From: Leifsonia sp052114085
Lineage (GTDB): Bacteria; Actinomycetota; Actinomycetes; Actinomycetales; Microbacteriaceae
Assembly: GCF_052114085.1 (NCBI RefSeq)
Contig: NZ_JBFREB010000001.1
Coordinates: forward strand, 1,922,001 to 1,986,000
Direction: 5' to 3'
DNA length: 64,000 nt
The notes below the pieces were generated by a model. It did no database searches. It was not told the origin of the DNA and saw only the letters and a program-made list of their open reading frames with translations. The translations under genes and the position numbers were made by a program. The number at the start of each line of letters is the position of its first letter. Within the stretch, counting starts at the first letter, position 1. Of this stretch, positions 25,451-33,720 are shown piece by piece.

Positions 25451-26064
25451 CGCGTCACCTGCGCAGGCCCGAGGCGCGCGAGGGTCAGCCGCAGCAGCGT
25501 CTGGACACTGTCGCGCTCCGTCTCGGCGGTGTCAGCGATCACGTCGGCGATGGCCTCGGACGCAGTGCGCTCCTGCCAGCCGAGCCCGACGAGCGCCACC
25601 AGCACGCTGTCGGCGACCGAGGACGGCTTCCCCGCGGTCTGGGCGACGGGCGCAGGGCGCCGCACTGCGGCGAGCTTGCCGGTCAGGGACACGACGATGA
25701 GCTTGGCCGTTTTCGGCCCGATTCCGGACACTTTCCGGAACGGCGCGTCGTCGTCAGCGGCGACGGCGCCCGCGATGTCATCCGGCGACAGCACGGAGAG
25801 CACACCGATCGCCGACTTCGGCCCGACGCCCGAGACGCCGGTGAGCAGGTCGAACACCTCCAGCTGCTCGCGGTCGGAGAACCCGAACAGCTGAAGCGCA
25901 TCTTCACGGACGATCAACGCGGTGTAGAGGAACGCCTCGTCTCCGACGCGGAGGGAAAGCACGTGGTCGGGCGTGAGCTGCACGGCGAAGCCGACGCCGC
26001 CCACCTCGATGACGGCGGTGCCGCCGCTCGCCGAGAGCACGGTACCGCGGAGGGAGGAGATCAC
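25447..26064 (-). CDS. ruvA: Holliday junction DNA-binding protein RuvA
   Basis: Tetrameric junction-binding protein that guides RuvB. The 205-residue product has the N-terminal OB domain (MISSLRGTVLSASGGTAVIEVGGVGF), two HhH motifs (LLTGVSGVGPKSAIGVLS and RKVSGIGPKTAKLIVVSL), a linker and the C-terminal RuvB-binding domain (ADSVLVALVGLGWQERTASEAI). It overlaps both neighbours by 4 bp. Confidence 0.97.
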   Translation of the reverse strand: MISSLRGTVLSASGGTAVIEVGGVGFAVQLTPDHVLSLRVGDEAFLYTALIVREDALQLFGFSDREQLEVFDLLTGVSGVGPKSAIGVLSVLSPDDIAGAVAADDDAPFRKVSGIGPKTAKLIVVSLTGKLAAVRRPAPVAQTAGKPSSVADSVLVALVGLGWQERTASEAIADVIADTAETERDSVQTLLRLTLARLGPAQVTR

Positions 26065-26657
26065 TGTGCCAGCCTACGGGGAGCCGCCGACGCCCGACCG
26101 GAGCGCTCCGCGGCGCGCCACGCCGCCTGCGCCGGCGTGAGCGCCGTGCCGCTCGCGCCGCCGGCGTCCGCCGCGACCGGGCCGCCACGCCACGCGTGGC
26201 AGATCGCGATGGCCAGGGCGTCTGCCGCGTCGGCCGGCTTCGGCACCTCGGCGAGCCCGAGGATGCGGGCGACCATGACCTGCACCTGCTTCTTGTCGGC
26301 GGAGCCGTATCCCGTGACCGCGGCCTTCACCTCGCTCGGGGTGTGCAGCCCGACGGGCAGACCGCGCTTCGCTGCGGAATGCAGAGCGACGCCGCTCACC
26401 TGGGCCGTCCCCATGACGGTGCGGAGATTGTGCTGCGCGAAGACGCGCTCGATCGCGACGACCGCGGGGCGGTGCAGCTCGAGCAGTTCCTCGATTCCGT
26501 TGCCGACGGCGAGGAGGCGTTCCTCGAGGGGCATACCGGGAGGCGTCCGGATCACGGTGACGTCGACGAGGGTCGCTCGGCGGTCGGGACGCACATCCAC
26601 GATCCCCACGCCGCAGCGCGTCAGACCCGGGTCGATGCCGAGCACCCGGATCGTCAC
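26061..26657 (-). CDS. ruvC: Crossover junction endodeoxyribonuclease RuvC
   Basis: RNase H-fold resolvase. The 198-residue product starts with GTG (TIRVLGIDPGLTRCG; first catalytic Asp in GIDPG), then AIERVFAQHN (Glu) and DAADALAIAICHAW (C-terminal acidic pair). The tail of about 30 residues is Ala/Arg rich, longer than in E. coli. It overlaps ruvA and lies 9 bp after yebC. Confidence 0.97.
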   Translation of the reverse strand: MTIRVLGIDPGLTRCGVGIVDVRPDRRATLVDVTVIRTPPGMPLEERLLAVGNGIEELLELHRPAVVAIERVFAQHNLRTVMGTAQVSGVALHSAAKRGLPVGLHTPSEVKAAVTGYGSADKKQVQVMVARILGLAEVPKPADAADALAIAICHAWRGGPVAADAGGASGTALTPAQAAWRAAERSGRASAAPRRLAQ

Positions 26658-26666
26658 GGTCGCGTC

Positions 26667-27431
26667 CTACTCGTCGTCGTCGTCGAGCTGCGCCTGCACC
26701 TCGGGGCTGATGTCGAGGTTCGTGTAGACGTTCTGCACGTCGTCCGAGTCTTCGAGCGCGTCGATCAGGCGGAAGACCTTGCGGGCGACCTCGGCGTCGG
26801 CGTCGACGTTGACCGTGGCGACGAACTCCGCGTCGGCCGAGTCGTAGTCGATTCCGGCCTCCTGCAGCGCGGTGCGCGCGGCGACGAGGTCGGAGGCCTC
26901 GGTCAGCACCTCGAAGCTCTCACCGCGGTCGGTCACATCTTCGGCGCCGGCGTCGAGCACGGCGGCGAGCACGGTGTCCTCATCCACCCCGTCGGCGTGC
27001 GGGACCAGGATGACGCCCTTGCGGTGGAAGTTGTAGGCGACGCTACCCGGGTCGGCCATGGTGCCGCCGTTGCGCGTCATGGCCGTGCGGACCTCGGCCG
27101 CCGCGCGGTTCTTGTTCTCGGTGAGGCACTCGATCAGCAGGGCGACACCGCCCGGACCGTAGCCCTCGTACATGATCGTCGTGTAGTCGATCGACTCACC
27201 GGTGAGGCCGGCACCGCGCTTGATCGCGCGGTCGATGTTGTCGTTCGGGACGGAGGTCTTCTTGGCCTTCTGCACCGCATCGACGAGCGTCGGGTTGCCG
27301 GACATGTCGGCGCCGCCGGTCTTCGCCGCGACCTCGATGTTCTTGATGAGCTTGGCGAAGGACTTCGCGCGGCGGGAGTCGATGACCGCCTTCTTGTGCT
27401 TGGTCGTCGCCCACTTGGAATGCCCGGACAC
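26667..27431 (-). CDS. YebC/PmpR family transcriptional or translational regulator
   Basis: 254-residue YebC/TACO1 protein, beginning MSGHSKWATTKHKKAVIDSRRAKSFAKL (GTG start with GAGGGAG upstream). The GGNMGEP-like region appears here as TRNGGTMADPGSVAYNF. YebC proteins are reported as DNA-binding regulators or ribosome factors for proline stretches; which applies here cannot be told. The C-terminus is acidic. It begins the yebC-ruvCAB series, a very conserved context. Confidence 0.95.
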   Translation of the reverse strand: MSGHSKWATTKHKKAVIDSRRAKSFAKLIKNIEVAAKTGGADMSGNPTLVDAVQKAKKTSVPNDNIDRAIKRGAGLTGESIDYTTIMYEGYGPGGVALLIECLTENKNRAAAEVRTAMTRNGGTMADPGSVAYNFHRKGVILVPHADGVDEDTVLAAVLDAGAEDVTDRGESFEVLTEASDLVAARTALQEAGIDYDSADAEFVATVNVDADAEVARKVFRLIDALEDSDDVQNVYTNLDISPEVQAQLDDDDE

Positions 27432-27465
27432 TGGTGCTCCCTCGGATTACGTTTCGAACCTGACC

Positions 27466-27471
27466 ATAGTA
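27466..27471 (-). promoter_or_regulatory. Candidate -10 box for the yebC-ruvCAB series
   Basis: TACTAT on the minus strand, 35 bp before the yebC GTG. The -35 region is weak. It is the best candidate in the 77-bp gap. Confidence 0.35.
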
Positions 27472-27508
27472 ATGCCTCGGCTCCGCGTGATCCGGTCTGC
27501 GGAACGGG

Positions 27509-29152
27509 TCAGCGCGCCGCCAGCGCGCGATGCACGGACGAGACGGCGCTGGCGCCCTCGCCGACGGCGGCCGCGATGCGTTTCATCGACCCGTGCCGAA
27601 CATCCCCCGCGGCGAACACCCCGGGGATGCTCGTCTCGTACGGGAACGGTCGCCGAACGTCGTCCTCCCCGGCAGGCACGTCGACGTCGGTCAGCAGGAA
27701 GCCGCTCGCGTCGACGGCGACGCCGGTCAGCCAGTCGGCCTGCGGTTGCGCCCCGACGAAGCAGAACAGCGCGGCCGCGGGCACGACCGTCTCGACGCCG
27801 GAGGAAGCGAGGGTGACCCCGTCCAGCTGCGTATCCCCGTGCAGCGCCGTCACATCGGAGGAGGTGTGGACGCGGATGCGCGCGTGCGACGTCACCCGCT
27901 CGACCAGGTACGCCGACATCTTGGCCTCGATGGCCGGGCCGCGGACGACGAGGCTCACTTCGCTCCCGAGCCCCGCCAGGTACAGCGCGGCCTGTCCGGC
28001 CGAGTTGGCGCCCCCGACCACCACGGCGGGTCGCCGGTCGACGGCTCGCGCCTCCAAATCGGTGGTGGCGAAGAAGATGCTGCCGCCTTCGAAGTCCGCC
28101 CAGCGGTCGAGCGGCAGGCGACGGTAGCGTGCACCGGTCGCGATCACCACCGCCCGGGCAATCAGGTCGTCGCCTTCGGCGAGCCGGAGTCTGAGCCCGT
28201 CCGCGGTGCGCGTCAGTTCGCTGATCTGGGTCGGCGCCGACACCCGAACCCCGAACTTGAGCGCTTGGACAAGCCCGAGCTCGGTCAGTTCGGCCCCGGA
28301 GACGCCGGCCGGAAAGCCCAGATAGTTCTCGATCCGGGAGCTCGCCGCCGCCTGGCCCCCCGGAGCCAGGGCATCCACCACCAGGGTCGACAGCCCCTCG
28401 GAGGCGCCGTAGATGCCCGCCGCCAGGCCCGCGGGCCCCGCCCCGACCACGACCAGGTCGAAACGATCCCCATCGCGGTACCGGTAGGCGAGGCCGACCG
28501 CCTCCGCGAGAGCCAGGGGCGTTGCGGAGGGCAACGCCGTGCCCCGCGTGATCACCAGGGGGAGGTCGCCCTCGCCGTGACCAGTGCTCTCGAGGAGCCG
28601 GCGGCCGGCTTCGGTGGAGGCGTCAATCCAGCGGTGCGGCAACTCCATCCGCGCCGCGTACCGGCGGAGGGCGAGCGATGCGCCCGACGCCTCGTCGCCG
28701 ACGATCTCCACGGCCCTGTCGGCAGCGGCCATCAACAGGCGGCGGCGAGCTCGGAACGCGTCGAGCAGAGCCTCCGACAGGGCACCGTCGGTCGCCATCA
28801 CCTGCTTGAAGGCGGCGTTCGGGATGCGGCGCACCCGCCCGGCTTCGGTCATCACCGCCGTCAGCAGCGACCGCTGACCGCTCAGCATGCTCATCTCGCC
28901 CAGGAACTCCCCCGCATGCCATTGCGCCACCGTCCGCGCGGGCGAATCGGACGTCGCCTCGCGGATGATGTCGACCTGTCCGGACTCCATGACGAAGAAG
29001 TCGAGGTGCTCGTCGCCCGCCTGGAACAGCACGTCGCCCTCGGCCCGCTCCTCGGAGTTACCCAGCGCGAGCAGCCGGTCGAGTTCGTCCCGCTCCAGGA
29101 CGGGGTTGGCGGCGGTGCCGACGGGGACACGGAACGGCGGGCGCTCAGCCAC
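27509..29152 (-). CDS. cNMP-binding domain fused to thioredoxin-reductase-like FAD oxidoreductase
   Basis: A fusion of 547 residues from the GTG at VAERPPFR (a TTG 14 codons upstream is possible). Residues about 15-140 are a cyclic-nucleotide-binding-like domain (EGDVLFQAGDEHLDFFVMESG, GEFLGEMSMLSGQRSLLTAV); 140-230 a thioredoxin-like link; the rest is TrxB-like with GAGPAGLAAGIYGASEG, NYLGFPAGVSG and GVFAAGDVRHG. The redox CxxC of thioredoxin reductase is replaced by FFATTDLEA, so it cannot reduce thioredoxin in the usual way. The VVVGGANSAGQAALYL motif binds NAD(P)H. Role unknown; electron transfer gated by a nucleotide is plausible. Confidence 0.85.
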   Translation of the reverse strand: MAERPPFRVPVGTAANPVLERDELDRLLALGNSEERAEGDVLFQAGDEHLDFFVMESGQVDIIREATSDSPARTVAQWHAGEFLGEMSMLSGQRSLLTAVMTEAGRVRRIPNAAFKQVMATDGALSEALLDAFRARRRLLMAAADRAVEIVGDEASGASLALRRYAARMELPHRWIDASTEAGRRLLESTGHGEGDLPLVITRGTALPSATPLALAEAVGLAYRYRDGDRFDLVVVGAGPAGLAAGIYGASEGLSTLVVDALAPGGQAAASSRIENYLGFPAGVSGAELTELGLVQALKFGVRVSAPTQISELTRTADGLRLRLAEGDDLIARAVVIATGARYRRLPLDRWADFEGGSIFFATTDLEARAVDRRPAVVVGGANSAGQAALYLAGLGSEVSLVVRGPAIEAKMSAYLVERVTSHARIRVHTSSDVTALHGDTQLDGVTLASSGVETVVPAAALFCFVGAQPQADWLTGVAVDASGFLLTDVDVPAGEDDVRRPFPYETSIPGVFAAGDVRHGSMKRIAAAVGEGASAVSSVHRALAAR

Positions 29153-29207
29153 GCGGAATCCGGGACGAGGATGCGGCGGCGGCCTGGGCGACAAGGGTCA
29201 CGCCGCG

Positions 29208-29213
29208 ATCATA
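29208..29213 (-). promoter_or_regulatory. Candidate -10 box for the cNMP-FAD oxidoreductase gene
   Basis: TATGAT on the minus strand, between pdxT and the oxidoreductase gene, 5/6 to the consensus. No TTGACA-like -35 is seen. It would give the gene a promoter separate from pdxST and favours the downstream GTG start. Confidence 0.4.
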
Positions 29214-29243
29214 GGGGGCAACACACGCGGTGCACCATGGCGG

Positions 29244-29843
29244 TCAGCCCGCGGCGCGCACCTTGGCGAGGAAGTACTCGTGGAACCGCGTGTCGCCGGT
29301 GATCTCGGGATGGAACGACGTGCCGAGCAGGTTGCCCTGCTCCACCGCCACCACGCGCCCGTCTGCCACCTGTGCGAGCGGGGTAGCCCCGCCACCCACC
29401 TCTTCGACGATGGGCGCGCGGATGAACACCGCGTGCATGGGCGCGTCGCCGACCGCCGGGATGTGAAGGTCGGTCTCGAACGAGTCCAGCTGCGAGCCGA
29501 ACGCATTGCGCCGCACCGCCACATCCAGACCGCCCAGGGTCTGCTGCCCGGCGATGCCGTCGATGATGCGGTCGGCGAGCATGATCAGGCCGGCGCACGT
29601 GCCGTAGACCGGCAGCCCGCCGGCGATGGCCGCCCGCAACGGCTCGGCCAGCCCGAACGATCGGGACAGCTTGTCCATGACGCTCGACTCGCCACCCGGG
29701 ATGACCAGGCCGCCGATCTCCTCCAACTCGGCCGGACGGCGCACCGGAACAGCGTCGGTGCCCAGCCCCCGCAGGACCGCGAGGTGCTCGCGGAAGTCGC
29801 CCTGCAGGGCGAGGACGCCGACCTTCTGTGCCCTACCAGCCAC
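29244..29843 (-). CDS. pdxT: Pyridoxal 5'-phosphate synthase glutaminase subunit
   Basis: Supplies ammonia to PdxS. The 199-residue class I-like glutaminase has the nucleophile Cys83 in VYGTCAGLIML, the oxyanion GGESSVMDKL and the His/Glu pair in SFHPEITGDTRFH. The GTG start lies inside pdxS (11-bp overlap), so the two subunits are coupled. Family length is normal. Confidence 0.97.
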   Translation of the reverse strand: MAGRAQKVGVLALQGDFREHLAVLRGLGTDAVPVRRPAELEEIGGLVIPGGESSVMDKLSRSFGLAEPLRAAIAGGLPVYGTCAGLIMLADRIIDGIAGQQTLGGLDVAVRRNAFGSQLDSFETDLHIPAVGDAPMHAVFIRAPIVEEVGGGATPLAQVADGRVVAVEQGNLLGTSFHPEITGDTRFHEYFLAKVRAAG

Positions 29844-30735
29844 GCTCGGCCAGGCGGTGCGGCGCCGGGAGGTCTGACACGTTGATGCCGACCATCGCCT
29901 CGCCGAGACCGCGCGACACCTCAGCGATGACCGACGGGTCGTCGTAGAAGGTGGTGGCCTTCACGATCGCGGCCGCACGCTGCTCCGGGTTGCCGGACTT
30001 GAAAATGCCCGAGCCGACGAACACGCCGTCGGAACCCAGCTGCATCATCATCGCCGCGTCAGCCGGAGTGGCGACGCCGCCCGCGGTGAACAGCACCACC
30101 GGGAGCTTGCCGGTGTCGGCGATCTCGCGGACCAGCTCGTACGGCGCCTGCAGCTCCTTGGCGGCGACGTACAGTTCGTCCTTGGCCATCGAACGCAGGG
30201 AGTTGATCTCCGACGTGATCGTGCGGATGTGCTTGGTCGCCTCGGAGACGTCGCCGGTGCCGGCCTCGCCTTTGGAACGGATCATCGCGGCGCCCTCGGT
30301 GATGCGACGGAGCGCCTCGCCGAGGTTGGTGGCGCCGCAGACGAAGGGGACAGTGAAGTTCCACTTGTCGATGTGGTTCACGTAGTCGGCGGGCGACAGC
30401 ACCTCGGACTCGTCGATGTAGTCGACATCCAGCGCCTGCAGCACCTGCGCTTCGACGAAGTGGCCGATGCGGGCCTTCGCCATGACGGGGATCGAGACTT
30501 CGGCGATGATCGCCTCGATGAGGTCGGGGTCGCTCATGCGGGCGACACCGCCCTGCGAGCGGATGTCGGCGGGAACGCGCTCGAGCGCCATCACGGCGAC
30601 GGCGCCGGCGTCTTCGGCGATGCGGGCCTGCTGGGGCGTGACGACGTCCATGATGACGCCGCCCTTCAGCATTTCGGCGAGCCCGCGCTTGACGCGGCTC
30701 GATCCGATCGCGGTGCCCTGTTCGCTGTCAGTCAT
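29833..30735 (-). CDS. pdxS: Pyridoxal 5'-phosphate synthase lyase subunit
   Basis: Builds PLP from ribose 5-phosphate, glyceraldehyde 3-phosphate and ammonia. The 300-residue TIM-barrel protein has the lysine-bearing VMAKARIGHFVEAQ motif and the phosphate loops GGVATPADAAMM and GSGIFKSGNPEQRA. It is divergent from the MocR-type regulator, with 96 bp between starts. This is the DXP-independent route of B6 synthesis. Confidence 0.98.
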   Translation of the reverse strand: MTDSEQGTAIGSSRVKRGLAEMLKGGVIMDVVTPQQARIAEDAGAVAVMALERVPADIRSQGGVARMSDPDLIEAIIAEVSIPVMAKARIGHFVEAQVLQALDVDYIDESEVLSPADYVNHIDKWNFTVPFVCGATNLGEALRRITEGAAMIRSKGEAGTGDVSEATKHIRTITSEINSLRSMAKDELYVAAKELQAPYELVREIADTGKLPVVLFTAGGVATPADAAMMMQLGSDGVFVGSGIFKSGNPEQRAAAIVKATTFYDDPSVIAEVSRGLGEAMVGINVSDLPAPHRLAERGW

Positions 30736-30761
30736 GATCGCCCTCTCGTGCAGTACAAAGA

Positions 30762-30790
30762 TTGTTTTGGCCTATGCCGAACGATAGCAT
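30762..30790 (+). promoter_or_regulatory. Candidate promoter for the MocR-type regulator
   Basis: TTGTTT at 30762-30767 and TAGCAT at 30785-30790 with a 17-bp spacer, about 41 bp before the regulator ATG. It lies in the pdxS/regulator intergenic region, so the regulator could bind here and control both genes. Confidence 0.5.
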
Positions 30791-30831
30791 CCTGGTCCGC
30801 TGTCGATAGACTCGCAGGCGTCGGGAGGGAC

Positions 30832-32139
30832 ATGGACCACACCATCACGGGCGCCACCGCGTCCGAGATCGCCGCGAGCGTACGCGCACTGCATGAGCGC
30901 GGCGCGCTCCGCACCGGCGACCCCCTTCCTCCGGTGCGCGAACTCGCCGCCCAGCTCGGCGTGAACCGGAACACCGCCGTCGCCGCCTACCGCCTGCTCG
31001 CCCAGGCCGGGGTCGTCACGGCCCGCGGCCGTGCCGGGACCGTCGTCGCCGGCCTCGCCGCGGTCGCGCAGGAGGGCTACGCCGCCGACAGCGTGCTGCG
31101 CGACATCGGTACCGGCAATCCCGACCCCGGCCGCATCCCGGACCTGACCACGGCACTGGCCGGAGCGATCGGGCGCCCGGTGCTCTACGGCGAGCCGGTG
31201 ATCGACCCGGCGCTCGAAGAACGTGCCCTCGCCTGGGTCGGCGACGACCTCCCCGACCGCCCGATCCGCATCACGGTGACGAACGGAGCGGTGGATGCGG
31301 TCGAGCGGCTGCTCGCGCAAGCCCTGCTTCGCGACGATGCGGTCGCGCTGGAGGACCCGTGCTTCCTCGCGAGCATCCACACCGTGCGGCTGGGCGGCTA
31401 CCGAGCCATCCCGGTGGCGGTGGATGCGGAGGGCATGACCGTCGAGGGCTTGCGCGCCGCGCTCGACGCCGGCGTCCGCGCCATCATCTGCACGCCGCGC
31501 GCCCAGAATCCGACCGGAGCCACGCTGTCCCCCGCCCGGGCCGCCGCCCTGCGCGCAGTGCTCGCCGATCATCCGTATGTGCTGGTCATCGAGGACGACC
31601 ACTTCTCGATGCTCTCGCAGCGCCCCTACGAGACGCTCATCGGCCCGGACCACCGCCGCTACGCCCTCGTCCGGTCGGTGTCGAAGTCACTCGGGCCGGA
31701 CATGTGTCTCGCGGTCGCCGCCACGGACCCGGAGACCGCCGAGCGGCTCTCATTCCGGCTCAGTCCGGGCACGACGTGGGTGAGCCACATCCTGCAGCGC
31801 CTCGTGCTGGCGCAGCTCACGGACGATGCGGCGCTGCGTGAGGTCGCCGCTGCCGGACGCCACTACGCCGAGCGCAACCGCGCCTTCGCGGCGCGGCTGA
31901 CCGAGCGCGGGCTCCCGACGGAGGCAGGCGACGGCCTCAACCTCTGGGTCGACCTGCGAGTCGAGGCGAAGGTTGTCGCCGACCGGCTGACGCGACGCGG
32001 CTGGCTCGCCCGCACCGGCGACGAGTTCGTGCTGGGCGAGCATCCATCCGCCTCCCACCATCTGCGGCTGACCGTCCACGATCTCACCGAGGACGAGACG
32101 GAACGACTCCTCGACGATCTGGCCGACGCCGCGAAGTGA
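30832..32139 (+). CDS. MocR/PdxR-type regulator (GntR HTH fused to aminotransferase fold)
   Basis: 435 residues starting MDHTITGATASEIAASV after GGGAGGGAC. Residues about 1-75 are a GntR winged helix (PPVRELAAQLGVNRNTAVAAYRLLAQAGVV), and about 85-435 a fold-type I aminotransferase with the PLP lysine at 285 (SVSKSLGP) and NPTGATLSP. In PdxR regulators the aminotransferase domain senses PLP. Divergent position to pdxST and the pdxY gene next to it support control of B6 supply. A role as a true aminotransferase is less likely. Confidence 0.88.
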   Translation: MDHTITGATASEIAASVRALHERGALRTGDPLPPVRELAAQLGVNRNTAVAAYRLLAQAGVVTARGRAGTVVAGLAAVAQEGYAADSVLRDIGTGNPDPGRIPDLTTALAGAIGRPVLYGEPVIDPALEERALAWVGDDLPDRPIRITVTNGAVDAVERLLAQALLRDDAVALEDPCFLASIHTVRLGGYRAIPVAVDAEGMTVEGLRAALDAGVRAIICTPRAQNPTGATLSPARAAALRAVLADHPYVLVIEDDHFSMLSQRPYETLIGPDHRRYALVRSVSKSLGPDMCLAVAATDPETAERLSFRLSPGTTWVSHILQRLVLAQLTDDAALREVAAAGRHYAERNRAFAARLTERGLPTEAGDGLNLWVDLRVEAKVVADRLTRRGWLARTGDEFVLGEHPSASHHLRLTVHDLTEDETERLLDDLADAAK

Positions 32140-32167
32140 CCGCCGATCGAGGTGAGAGGATCGGGGG

Positions 32168-33019
32168 ATGAAGATCCTCTCGATCCAGTCCGCGGTCGCC
32201 TACGGTCACGTCGGCAACTCCGCCGCCGTCTTCCCGCTCCAGCGCATCGGCGTCGAGGTGCTCCCCGTCTACACGGTGAACTTCTCCAACCACACCGGCT
32301 ACGGCGCCTGGCGCGGTCCCCTGATCTCGCCCGACGACGTCCGCGACGTCATCACCGGCATCGAAGAGCGCGGTGTGCTCGGTCAGGTGGATGCGGTCCT
32401 CTCCGGCTACCAGGGCGGTGAGGGCATCGGCGACGTCATCATCGACGCCGTCGCGCGGGTGAAGGCCGCCAACCCGGACGCCGTCTACGCCTGCGACCCG
32501 GTGATGGGCAACGCGAAGTCCGGCTGCTTCGTCGCGCCCGCCATCCCGGTGCTGCTGCGCGAGCGCGTGGTGCCGGTCGCCGACATCATCACGCCGAACC
32601 AGTTCGAGCTCGGCTTCCTGACCGAGACCTCCCCGGACACCCTCGAGTCCACGCTGGAGTCGGTGGATGCGGCTCGCGCGATGGGTCCGCGGACGGTTCT
32701 CGTGACCAGTGTCGAGCGTCCCGATGCGCCGGCCGACACGATCGAGATGCTGGCCGTCGACGACGCCGGCGCGTGGATCGTCCAGACCCCGCGGCTCCCG
32801 ATGAAGGCCAACGGCTCGGGAGACGTCACGGCTGCGCTGTTCACCGCGCACTACGTCCGAACCGGGGATGCCGAGCTCGCGCTTCGCAAGACGGTGTCGA
32901 GCGTGTTCGACCTCCTCACCCGCACGCTCGAGTCCGGCGAGCGGGAGCTGCAGCTCGTCGAGTCGCAGGAGTCGTACGCGCACCCGCGCGAGCAGTTCCC
33001 CGTGCGTCAGGTCCGCTGA
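32168..33019 (+). CDS. pdxY: Pyridoxal kinase PdxY
   Basis: Salvage kinase phosphorylating pyridoxal. The 283-residue ribokinase-fold protein starts MKILSIQSAVAYGHVGNSAAVFPLQ, the PdxY signature, and has ITPNQFELGFLT and the anion-hole/catalytic segment KANGSGDVTAALF with the catalytic Asp. It lies 28 bp after the MocR-type gene in the same direction, completing a B6 cluster of synthesis, salvage and regulation. Confidence 0.95.
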   Translation: MKILSIQSAVAYGHVGNSAAVFPLQRIGVEVLPVYTVNFSNHTGYGAWRGPLISPDDVRDVITGIEERGVLGQVDAVLSGYQGGEGIGDVIIDAVARVKAANPDAVYACDPVMGNAKSGCFVAPAIPVLLRERVVPVADIITPNQFELGFLTETSPDTLESTLESVDAARAMGPRTVLVTSVERPDAPADTIEMLAVDDAGAWIVQTPRLPMKANGSGDVTAALFTAHYVRTGDAELALRKTVSSVFDLLTRTLESGERELQLVESQESYAHPREQFPVRQVR

Positions 33020-33129
33020 GGGCCTCCCGCCCGCAAACGACTGCGCCCTTTCGGAACGTCTGCGGTGCGGCGCCGAGGCGCAATTGTTCCGTGAGGCAGC
33101 AGACACCACTGGTGGGCTTGGCGGTCGGG

Positions 33130-33720
33130 TCAGGCGTCCTGAGGCCAGGCGTTGGCGATCGTCTCGCGGACGTCGCCCAGCAGCTGCGGCAGCGCCTTCG
33201 TCCTGGCGATGATCGGGAAGAAGTTCGCATCCTGGGCCCAGCGCGGGACGATGTGCTGGTGCAGGTGCGCCGCGATTCCGGCGCCGGCGACGACCCCCTG
33301 ATTCATGCCGATGTTGAACCCGTCGTTCTTCGACACCTCGCGGATGACGCGCATCGCCGTCTGGGTGATGCTGCCGATCTCGGCGACCTCCTCCGGCGTC
33401 GCCTCGTCGTATAGGGCGATGTGACGATACGGGCAGACCAGCAGGTGACCGCTGTTGTACGGGAACAGGTTGAGCAGCGCGTACGCGTGCTCCCCGCGCG
33501 CGACGATCAGCGCATCCTCGTCGCTCAGAGTCGGGGCGATGCAAAACGGGCAGTCGTCTTTGTTGGGCTGCTGTCCGTTCTGGATGTAGACCATCCGGTG
33601 CGGAGTCCAGAGGCGCTGGAACTCATCCGGGACGCCCACCAGGTAGGACGGGTCGTCGACGCGGACGGGCTCACCCGCGTCGGACGCCCCGTCGTGCGAA
33701 CCCAGGTTCAGTCGTGCCAT
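33130..33720 (-). CDS. HIT-family hydrolase/transferase (Ap4A phosphorylase-like)
   Basis: 196 residues. The histidine triad is HLHQHIVPRW, and the upstream DDCPFCIAP segment is the CxxC of the Fhit/Ap4A phosphorylase branch in actinobacteria. FPYNSGHLLVCPYRH is the substrate strand. The ATG lies 13 bp inside the thrS 3' end, so it is coupled to thrS, as in mycobacteria where an Ap4A phosphorylase follows thrS. It likely cleaves diadenosine polyphosphates made by aminoacyl-tRNA synthetases. Confidence 0.9.
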   Translation of the reverse strand: MARLNLGSHDGASDAGEPVRVDDPSYLVGVPDEFQRLWTPHRMVYIQNGQQPNKDDCPFCIAPTLSDEDALIVARGEHAYALLNLFPYNSGHLLVCPYRHIALYDEATPEEVAEIGSITQTAMRVIREVSKNDGFNIGMNQGVVAGAGIAAHLHQHIVPRWAQDANFFPIIARTKALPQLLGDVRETIANAWPQDA

